Shown: positions 1 through 5,416 of the stretch, in pieces
Layout: every line of letters starts with the position of its first letter
How positions within the stretch are numbered: position 1 is the stretch's first letter
Assembly: GCA_020720965.1 (NCBI GenBank)
Contig: DYNS01000190.1
Coordinates: 1-6,046 of the forward strand
Source of the DNA: Anaerolinea sp.
GTDB taxonomy: Bacteria; Chloroflexota; Anaerolineae; Anaerolineales; Villigracilaceae
Direction of reading: 5' to 3'
Length of the DNA stretch: 6,046 nt
Notes under the pieces: model-generated
What the model was told of the DNA's origin: nothing
Database searches by the model: none
The model's input: only the letters and a program-made list of their open reading frames with translations
Position numbers and translations under genes: made by a program

Positions 1-1
1 C

Positions 2-439
2 AAAACCCAACTGACCGAGTTTGTAAAAGCCGCCATGAAATCTGGCGATGAACTAGGCAAGCGCACCGTGCGAATGGCACTTGCGGCAATCAAACAAGTG
101 GAGGTAGACCGCCGCGTCACTTTGGACGAAGCCGCCGTGCTGGCGATTTTGCAAAAAGAGATAAAAATGCGGAAAGAATCGCTGGAAGAAGCCAAAAAAG
201 CCAACCGCCCCGACCTGGCGCAAGAAGCCCAGGCAGAAATAGAAGTGCTGACCCGCTTTTTGCCCCAGGGCTTAAGCGCGGAGGAACTGCGCGCCCTGGC
301 AAAAGAAGCGGTTGCAGAAGCAGGCGCAACCTCCCCGGCGGATATGGGCAAGGTGATGAAAGTTCTCATGCCCAAAGTGGCGGGGCGCGCCCCCGGCGAT
401 GCCGTCAGCGCCGCTGTTAAAGAAGCCCTGCAAAACTAG
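2..439 (+). CDS. yqeY: GatB/YqeY domain protein (5' end cut by window edge)
   Basis: Small helical protein of the YqeY family (Pfam PF09424), related to the tail domain of GatB, the amidotransferase subunit that acts on mischarged tRNA; the role of stand-alone YqeY is not firmly known. The frame is open from the first bases: 145 codons are visible, and residues QLTEFVKAAMKSGD before the first ATG (35) match the usual family N-terminus (an LxxxxKxAMKxxD pattern). The ATG at 35 is therefore internal and the true start lies a few codons upstream, giving about 150 residues, the normal family length. Typical family features follow: an RxxxAAIK helix, KEIKMRKES, a PDLA...E...L..FLP stretch, and DMGKVMKVLMPKVAGRA near the C-terminus. 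It ends 3 nt before pgpH, so the two are co-transcribed. Cytoplasmic. Identity is secure; cellular function is not. Confidence 0.93.
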   Translation, partial: KTQLTEFVKAAMKSGDELGKRTVRMALAAIKQVEVDRRVTLDEAAVLAILQKEIKMRKESLEEAKKANRPDLAQEAQAEIEVLTRFLPQGLSAEELRALAKEAVAEAGATSPADMGKVMKVLMPKVAGRAPGDAVSAAVKEALQN

Positions 440-442
440 GCT

Positions 443-2548
443 GTGAAGAAACTACTGCTCGCCTCCTACGGAAAATTCGCCCGGCACGATGTCCTCGCCA
501 GCGTCCTGTTAGCGCTCACCTGCCTGGTAGCCCTTGGCGTGCTGGTATTGCCCGTGTATCTGGAGCAAGCCAACGCCACCCTCGTTTTGGGTCAGGTGGC
601 AGAGCAGGATTACCAGGCAACTGCCGACCAGGAATACATCAGCGAAATTCGCACCACCCAGGCAAGAGACGCCGCCGAAAGAGCCGTCTCTGCCGTTTAC
701 AGCGCCCCAGACCTGGCAATTTCCCGCAGGCAAGTCTCACGCCTGCGAAACGTGCTGGATTTAATCACCACCATCCGAGACAACCCCGCCGCCACCAACG
801 AGCAGAAAATTGGCGAACTCGCCGGGGTATCCGACATCACCCTCAGCCCCGAAAGCCAAACCCGCGTCATGGCAATGTCCAACTCGCGCTGGAGCAGCAC
901 CCAGCAAGATGCCATTCGCCTGTTGGAAGCGCTAATGCGCGCCTCGGTACGCGAAGAAAACATGGATACCCTGCTCGCGTCCATCCCATCCCTGGTCAGT
1001 TTCACCCTCACCGAAGAACAATCCCTGGTCGTCACCGAACTGGTCAGCGCCTTCATTGTCCCCAACAGTTTCTACAACGAAGAAGCCACCCTCGCCGCCC
1101 GCCAACAAGCCCGTCAGGCAATTGAACCCTTCACCCAAACCTATGTCGCCGGGGAGATTGTGGTACGGCGCGGAAAAGTGATAAGCGATGTGGATATGGA
1201 AGCCCTGGAGCAATTGGGCATCATCCGCCCGGCAGACCCGGCATTTTATATGGTGGGCTTTGCCGCCATCGTGGCAGTCTCCGGGGTATTCGTGGGGGTG
1301 TACTTTCATCGCCGCCGCCCAGCCTACTACAACGATGGGCGCAGCCTCCTGCTAATTGCCCTGCTCTTCATCGTCTTTCTGGCAGCCGCCCGCATCATCA
1401 TCCCGGAACGCGCCGTCATCCCCTACGTTTACCCCCTGCCCGCCTTCGCCATCCTGCTCGCCACCCTGTTTGGCTCCGGCGCAGGCATGATTCTCTCCCT
1501 CGTCCTCAGCATCCTGGCTGCCTTTGGGCTACCCAACGCGCTGGATTTAACCGTCTACTACCTGCTCTCCTCCCTTCTGGGCGTACTCTCCCTGGGAAAA
1601 GCGCACCGGGTCAGTTCCTTCCTCTGGTCTGCCATCGCCAGCGCCACCGCCGGCATGACCGTCATCACCGCCTACCGGGTGGCGCAAGGCAACATAGACG
1701 CTCTCGGCTACGCCACCCTGCTCGGCGCAAGCCTCCTCAACGGCATCGCTTCCGCCAGCATTGCCCTGCTTCTGCAACACCTGTTTGCAGAATTTTTGGG
1801 GCTAACCACCGCCCTGCGCCTGCTGGAAATCTCCAGACCCGATTCACCCCTGCTGCAATACTTCCTCCGCAACGCCCCCGGAACCTACCAGCATAGCCTG
1901 ATGGTTGCCAACCTGGCAGAACAAGCCGCCGAAAAACTGGGGCTAGATACCCTCCTCGTCCGAGTCGGTGCCCTGTATCACGATGTTGGCAAAGCCACCA
2001 ACCCCTCCTTTTTCATCGAAAATCAACTGGCAGAAAACCTCAACCCGCATCACGACCTGCCCCCCGAAGAAGCCTCCGCCAACGTCATCCGCCACGTTAC
2101 AGACGGGGTACGCCTGGCAAAAAAATTCCGCCTGCCCCGCCGCATGATAGATTTCATGCTGGAGCATCACGGAACCATGATGACCCGCTACTACTACCAC
2201 ATGGCGGTGCAAAACGCCGGGGGCGACCCCAGCAAAGTGGACGCGGAAAAATTCCGCTACCCCGGTCCCCGCCCGCGCAGCCGCGAAACCGCCCTGTTGA
2301 TGCTGGCAGACAACATCGAAGCCCGCGCTCGCTCCGAGCGCCCCCGCACCGAAGAAGAGCTGAGAGCAGTGGTGCAAAAAGGGGTGGACTTTTGCCTGCA
2401 AGAAAGCCAACTCGCCGAAACCCGCTTCACCTTCAAAGACCTCACCATCATTTCGGATGTATTCGTCACCACCCTGCAAGGACTCTACCACCCGCGCATC
2501 CGCTACCCCTCCAGCGAACCACCCCTCCAACCGGAAGGCAAACCATGA
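443..2548 (+). CDS. pgpH: Seven-transmembrane HD-domain cyclic-di-AMP phosphodiesterase, PgpH type
   Basis: Membrane phosphodiesterase of 701 residues; characterised PgpH proteins hydrolyse cyclic di-AMP to pApA. Layout: one N-terminal membrane helix (about 17-39), an extracytoplasmic 7TMR-HDED region (about 40-265) rich in Ala, Thr and Glu, a polytopic 7TM bundle (about 268-460), then a cytoplasmic HD domain (about 470-680). All expected metal ligands are present: H484 (TYQHSL), H513-D514 (HDVGK), H551 (IRHVTDG), H575-H576 (EHHG) and D623 (LADNIEA). The PgpH-type YPGPRP stretch (606-611) precedes the last one. Length and order match Firmicutes PgpH, so an active enzyme is expected. The GTG start lies 3 nt after the yqeY stop with only a weak Shine-Dalgarno match (CTAGG), which suggests translational coupling. 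The 3' end overlaps ybeY by 4 nt. Substrate choice is inferred from the family. Confidence 0.95.
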   Translation: MKKLLLASYGKFARHDVLASVLLALTCLVALGVLVLPVYLEQANATLVLGQVAEQDYQATADQEYISEIRTTQARDAAERAVSAVYSAPDLAISRRQVSRLRNVLDLITTIRDNPAATNEQKIGELAGVSDITLSPESQTRVMAMSNSRWSSTQQDAIRLLEALMRASVREENMDTLLASIPSLVSFTLTEEQSLVVTELVSAFIVPNSFYNEEATLAARQQARQAIEPFTQTYVAGEIVVRRGKVISDVDMEALEQLGIIRPADPAFYMVGFAAIVAVSGVFVGVYFHRRRPAYYNDGRSLLLIALLFIVFLAAARIIIPERAVIPYVYPLPAFAILLATLFGSGAGMILSLVLSILAAFGLPNALDLTVYYLLSSLLGVLSLGKAHRVSSFLWSAIASATAGMTVITAYRVAQGNIDALGYATLLGASLLNGIASASIALLLQHLFAEFLGLTTALRLLEISRPDSPLLQYFLRNAPGTYQHSLMVANLAEQAAEKLGLDTLLVRVGALYHDVGKATNPSFFIENQLAENLNPHHDLPPEEASANVIRHVTDGVRLAKKFRLPRRMIDFMLEHHGTMMTRYYYHMAVQNAGGDPSKVDAEKFRYPGPRPRSRETALLMLADNIEARARSERPRTEEELRAVVQKGVDFCLQESQLAETRFTFKDLTIISDVFVTTLQGLYHPRIRYPSSEPPLQPEGKP
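2533..2538 (+). promoter_or_regulatory. Ribosome binding site for ybeY
   Basis: GGAAGG lies 6 nt before the ATG at 2545, inside the last codons of pgpH. It fixes the ybeY start at 2545, although the same frame stays open back to 2392; that extension is out-of-frame pgpH sequence. Confidence 0.75.
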
Positions 2549-3003
2549 TATTCATCGAAACCAATCCCCAGGCAAACCCCGTCATTGCCCCGCAAGTGGC
2601 GGAAACTGCCGCCCAAGCCACCTTGCAACACCAAAACGTCCCGGAACCGGTGGAACTCACCATCGTCCTGACGGATGACCCGCAACTGCAAGAACTCAAC
2701 CGGCAATGGATGGGCATAGATGCGCCTACGGACGTGCTCTCCTTCCCCGCCGGAGAATACGACCCGGAAACAGGCTCCCGTTACCTGGGCGATATTCTCA
2801 TCTCCACCGCCTACGCCGCCCGCCAAGCCGCCCAATACGGGCACAGCCCGGAAGCAGAAACGCAGCTGCTCGTCATTCACGGCGTGCTGCACCTGCTGGG
2901 GTACGACCACGCCGAGCCGGAAGAAAAAGAACGCATGTGGGCAGAGCAGACCGCCATCTTGCAACTTTTGGGGCTGGGCAGCCTGCCCGTGAGGGAGGAA
3001 TAA
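2545..3003 (+). CDS. ybeY: Endoribonuclease YbeY (rRNA maturation and quality control)
   Basis: Zinc-dependent single-strand endoribonuclease of the UPF0054/YbeY family (PF02130), which takes part in 16S rRNA 3'-end processing and ribosome quality control in bacteria where it has been studied. The product is 152 residues, a normal family length. The diagnostic zinc site is intact: HGVLHLLGYDH, with H112, H116 and H122. The other family blocks are present: LNRQWMGIDAPTDVLSFP (51-68) and LGDILIS (81-87). The ATG overlaps the pgpH stop (ATGA), and a good Shine-Dalgarno site stands 6 nt upstream, so translation is probably coupled to pgpH. The pgpH-ybeY-dgkA order is conserved in Firmicutes, which supports the assignment. 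Cytoplasmic, no signal peptide. Confidence 0.96.
   Translation: MIFIETNPQANPVIAPQVAETAAQATLQHQNVPEPVELTIVLTDDPQLQELNRQWMGIDAPTDVLSFPAGEYDPETGSRYLGDILISTAYAARQAAQYGHSPEAETQLLVIHGVLHLLGYDHAEPEEKERMWAEQTAILQLLGLGSLPVREE
2993..2998 (+). promoter_or_regulatory. Ribosome binding site for dgkA (supports a TTG start)
   Basis: GGGAGG lies 8 nt before the TTG at 3007 and overlaps the last codons of ybeY. The first in-frame ATG of dgkA is at residue 62, beyond the first membrane helix, so this strong site is the main reason for choosing the TTG start. Confidence 0.75.
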
Positions 3004-3006
3004 CCC

Positions 3007-3387
3007 TTGCCTCCCCTCCTTTCCTTTTTGGCGGCACGCGCCCGTTCTTTTACCCACGCTTTTAACGGTTGGTGGTACGTTTTGAGAACGCAGAAAAACG
3101 CCTGGGTTCACGCCATCATCACCGTTTTGGTGGTGGGGCTGGCAGCCTGGCTGCAAACCCCGGCAAGGGACTGGGCGCTGCTGATTGTGATGATTGCCAT
3201 GGTGTGGGCAGCCGAGTTCTTTAACACCGCCATAGAAGCGGTGGTAGATTTGGCAAGCCCCACTCATCACCCCCTGGCGAAAGTGGGAAAAGACGTGGGC
3301 GCGGCGGCTGTGCTTATTGCCGCCGGAGCCGCCGTTTTGGTCGGTCTTTTGGTGCTGGGTCAGCCCCTTTGGCAGAAGATTTTCTAA
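3007..3387 (+). CDS. dgkA: Diacylglycerol kinase-family lipid kinase (probable undecaprenol kinase)
   Basis: Small integral membrane lipid kinase of the prokaryotic DAGK family (PF01219). The 126 residues form an N-terminal amphipathic segment and three predicted membrane helices (about 34-50, 55-77, 97-118). The active-site signature is E70-FF-NTAIE-AVVD (to D81), followed by HHPLAKVGKD (87-96) with K92, K95 and D96. The HHPLAK...KD spacing is that of the Gram-positive type, and B. subtilis DgkA phosphorylates undecaprenol; that substrate is therefore more likely here than diacylglycerol, but this is inference. The residue two before the signature Asn is Phe71 and the one before it Phe72, where Leu or Ile is commoner. 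Start is TTG, 3 nt after the ybeY stop, with a strong ribosome site. Valine and leucine codons favour GTG/GTT and CTG/TTG more than in pgpH. The stop overlaps the convergent kinase gene by 4 nt. Confidence 0.94.
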   Translation: MPPLLSFLAARARSFTHAFNGWWYVLRTQKNAWVHAIITVLVVGLAAWLQTPARDWALLIVMIAMVWAAEFFNTAIEAVVDLASPTHHPLAKVGKDVGAAAVLIAAGAAVLVGLLVLGQPLWQKIF

Positions 3388-4790
3388 TTCCCCAACCAGT
3401 AGGAGGCGGCGCAGGTGAATCCTGCCAACACAAGAGACAAAGTCGCCAACACCATGCCGCTCACCCGTCCCCAAGCCTGGGGGCGGGTTTTGAATTTGGG
3501 AGGCAGGTAAATTGCCAGCCCCACCAGTAAAGGCTCCAACATCCACAAAAAAGCCCAATCGCCCCAGCGCCCGGTGAGGGCGGTGTATGCGAACAGGATT
3601 CCGTTGCCGAGGAGCAAAATGCCGGGAGTAAGCATCCAGGCGGTTTGCGCCCCCCAACCAATGAGGGCGAGGAGGAAAGTTAGCAGAAAGACCTCGTATG
3701 CCCAGCCTTTTGCCAAAAAGTTGTGGTTGGTTATTTTGCCCAGAGTGGTCGCCAGGACGTTAAAGGCGGTGAAGAGGGTTAGCCCGGCAAAAGCCGCCGA
3801 GACGGGGGCAATGGGGCGGGCGAGGCGGCTTAGAACCTCCAGCCGGGAGGCGGCTGAGGGTACAGCGGGCGGGATTCGGTCGGTGTTTTCTTGCAGCAGG
3901 GGCAGGTCGCGCAGGGGGACGCGGTATTCTCCAGAGTAGGCAGGGCGGGAAGGTGAAACATCCAATTTTTGCAGGGCTTTTTGCACTTCTTCTGCGTTGG
4001 GGGGGCGCTGCGCCGGGTCTTTTGCCAGCAGGGAGAGCAAAATTTGCTCCAACCCGGCAGGTAAAGAAACGCCCAAGGCGGAGGGGAGGGGCGGCGGGCT
4101 TTGCAGGTGTTGCAACATGAGGGCGAAGGGGGTTTCGGCGGCAAAGGGCGGTTTGCCAACCAGCATTTCGTACAGCACAATGCCGAGGGAGTAGAGGTCG
4201 CTACGGGGGTCGCTTTGTCCGGTTAAGCCTTGCTCTGGAGGCATGTAACTGAGGGTTCCGAGCAGCGCCCCGGAGAGGGTGTATTGGGTGATGCCCAATA
4301 TGTGAGCAATGCCAAAATCGGTAAGGACGGTTTGCCCCCGCCCAGTGAGCATGAGGTTGGCGGGTTTGATGTCGCGGTGAATGATGCCTTCGGCATGGGC
4401 ATATTCCAGCCCGCGCAAAGCATCTTGCAGGATGTGGAGGGCTTCGGGTAGGGGCATGGTTTGCCCGGCGGCGCGATATTTCGCCAGGCGGGCACGCAGG
4501 GTGTCGCCTTCCAGCAGTTCCATGACCATGTAGGCGGTTTCGCCCTGGGTGTCAAAATCCAGCACCTGAACGATGTTGGGGTGGCGCAGGCGAGAAACGG
4601 CGCGGGCTTCGTGCCGAAAGCGTTCCAGAAAGCCTTCTTCTTCCGGCAAATCCTGGCGCAGGACTTTGATGGCGAGGTAGCGGTCTAAGCCGGGGTGATA
4701 GGCGCGGTAAACCTGCGCCATGCCGCCCTGCCCCAGGGGTTCTAAAATTTTGTATTTGCCCAGGTTTTGCCCTTGCAGCGTGTTTTGCAT
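3384..4790 (-). CDS. Eukaryotic-like Ser/Thr protein kinase with C-terminal multi-helix membrane domain
   Basis: 468-residue kinase. The N-terminal catalytic domain (about 12-275) has every key residue: glycine loop LGQGGMAQVY (19-28), ATP lysine K42 (AIK), alpha-C glutamate E61, HRDIKPAN (138-145) with catalytic D140, DFG (158-160), GTLSYMPPEQ (178-187) closing the activation segment, and D198 in SDLYSLG. It should be an active RD-type kinase of the PknB/Pkn2 class; T168, T171, S173 and T179 are possible activation-loop phosphosites. A Pro/Ser-rich linker (about 276-325) leads to five predicted membrane helices (about 327-349, 363-380, 384-405, 411-430, 443-464). There are no PASTA or other recognisable extracellular sensor repeats. 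The ATG start is 6 nt after the stop of the FHA/winged-helix gene, with a weak AGGCGG ribosome site, so the two are probably co-expressed. The stop overlaps dgkA by 4 nt. Substrate unknown; the neighbouring FHA protein is the best candidate partner. Confidence 0.95.
   Translation of the reverse strand: MQNTLQGQNLGKYKILEPLGQGGMAQVYRAYHPGLDRYLAIKVLRQDLPEEEGFLERFRHEARAVSRLRHPNIVQVLDFDTQGETAYMVMELLEGDTLRARLAKYRAAGQTMPLPEALHILQDALRGLEYAHAEGIIHRDIKPANLMLTGRGQTVLTDFGIAHILGITQYTLSGALLGTLSYMPPEQGLTGQSDPRSDLYSLGIVLYEMLVGKPPFAAETPFALMLQHLQSPPPLPSALGVSLPAGLEQILLSLLAKDPAQRPPNAEEVQKALQKLDVSPSRPAYSGEYRVPLRDLPLLQENTDRIPPAVPSAASRLEVLSRLARPIAPVSAAFAGLTLFTAFNVLATTLGKITNHNFLAKGWAYEVFLLTFLLALIGWGAQTAWMLTPGILLLGNGILFAYTALTGRWGDWAFLWMLEPLLVGLAIYLPPKFKTRPQAWGRVSGMVLATLSLVLAGFTCAASYWLGN
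3463..3491 (+). terminator. Candidate intrinsic terminator of the yqeY-pgpH-ybeY-dgkA operon, inside the antisense kinase gene
   Basis: The arms 3463-3472 and 3479-3488 form a 10-bp stem, almost all G-C with one G-T wobble and a closing A-T pair, around a 6-nt loop (AAGCCT). TTTT follows at 3488-3491. It lies about 76 nt past the dgkA stop. On the minus strand no T tract follows, so the signal points rightward. The T tract is short and the sequence also codes for kinase residues around 434-445, so chance GC-rich pairing cannot be excluded. Confidence 0.42.
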
Positions 4791-4796
4791 ACCCGC

Positions 4797-5411
4797 CTAC
4801 TTTAGTTTGACCAGTTTATAGCCCATGCCGCGCACGGTTTTTAGCAGTTGAGGGTTGCCGGGGTCTGCCTCTATTTTTTGGCGCAGACGCCGAATGAGAT
4901 TTTCGATTTGGTAGTCATAAATCCCGGTCTGATATTCCGACCAGACCGCCCGCCCAATTTCGTCTTTGGAGCAAACCCTGCCGCTGTTTTGGTGCAGGTA
5001 GGCAAGCAGAACCAGTTCTTTGGGGCTTAATGCCAAAGGGCGCTGGTTGAGAAAGGCTTCTGCCGCTTGCAGGTGAATTTGAATGGAGGGGAGGGGAGGC
5101 GCTTCGCGGCTGGTCATCTCCGGGTCTTGCACCCGAAGGTGGATACCGGCAATCGTCACCTGGTCGCCATCCCGCAGGGGAGTGGGGGCTGTTACTTTTT
5201 GCCCGTTTAAGAAAGTTCCGTTGGCGCTTTGCAGGTCTTGCAGGGTAAGGCGGTTGCCCTCCCGCATAATTTGGGCGTGCTGACGGGATGCCAGCCGGTT
5301 GGGGATGACAATCTCATTTTCCGGGGCGCGCCCCAGCCGGGTGATGCCCGGCAAAAGAGGGTGTTCCTGCCCGGAAGAGTCTAACAGGTGGGGTTCCCAG
5401 GGGTTTGTCAC
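4797..5411 (-). CDS. FHA domain - OmpR-type winged-helix transcriptional regulator
   Basis: 204-residue probable DNA-binding protein. FHA domain at about 8-95 carries the phosphothreonine-binding residues: G27-R28, S42-R43-x-H45, N64-G65 and N69-G70. The C-terminal part (about 110-204) is a Trans_reg_C winged helix: LSPKELVLLAYL, GRVCSKDEIGRAVW, YDYQIENLIRRLRQKI as recognition helix, and the closing TVRGMGYKL hairpin. No receiver domain is present, so FHA takes the place normally held by a phospho-Asp receiver. The architecture resembles mycobacterial EmbR in parts but in reverse order and without the BTAD domain. The frame is open to an ATG at 5564, but that stretch is Arg/Gly-rich antisense-frame reading of the permease gene; the GTG at 5411, 5 nt past the permease stop, is chosen, with a GGTGGG site 9 nt upstream. 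A TTG six codons earlier is an alternative. Targets unknown. Confidence 0.9.
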   Translation of the reverse strand: MTNPWEPHLLDSSGQEHPLLPGITRLGRAPENEIVIPNRLASRQHAQIMREGNRLTLQDLQSANGTFLNGQKVTAPTPLRDGDQVTIAGIHLRVQDPEMTSREAPPLPSIQIHLQAAEAFLNQRPLALSPKELVLLAYLHQNSGRVCSKDEIGRAVWSEYQTGIYDYQIENLIRRLRQKIEADPGNPQLLKTVRGMGYKLVKLK

Positions 5412-5416
5412 CGGTT

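Noticed and set aside
35..37. ATG at 35 as the start of yqeY
   Set aside because: The eleven codons before it are open and match the conserved YqeY N-terminal helix, so the start lies before the window.
1943..2530. Open reading frame of 195 codons on the minus strand, antisense to the HD domain of pgpH
   Set aside because: Shadow of the conserved catalytic domain; Gly/Val/Phe-rich with no family resemblance.
2392..2544. Upstream extension of the ybeY frame
   Set aside because: Pro/His/Arg-rich and out of frame within the pgpH C-terminus; YbeY family length and the ribosome site at 2533-2538 both place the start at 2545.
2976..2988. Small inverted repeat GGGCAG-C-CTGCCC just upstream of the dgkA ribosome site
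   Set aside because: Only 5 bp with a triloop can form, it ends before the ribosome site, and such repeats are expected by chance at this GC content.
3303..3338. GGCGGC...GCCGCC inverted repeats followed by TTTT inside dgkA
   Set aside because: It lies before the dgkA stop within Ala/Gly codons of the third membrane helix; pairings are short with competing partners, so premature termination is unlikely and chance is sufficient explanation.
2503..3657. Open reading frame of 384 codons on the minus strand, antisense to ybeY and dgkA
   Set aside because: It lies opposite two unmistakable conserved genes, has His/Gly/Arg/Gln-rich composition with no recognisable domain, and is explained by the high GC content and codon bias of the plus-strand genes.
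4384..4397. Short palindrome ATGCC-TTC-GGCAT in the kinase gene
   Set aside because: Only a 5-bp stem within conserved catalytic-domain codons just ahead of HRD, with no T tract and no second copy noticed.
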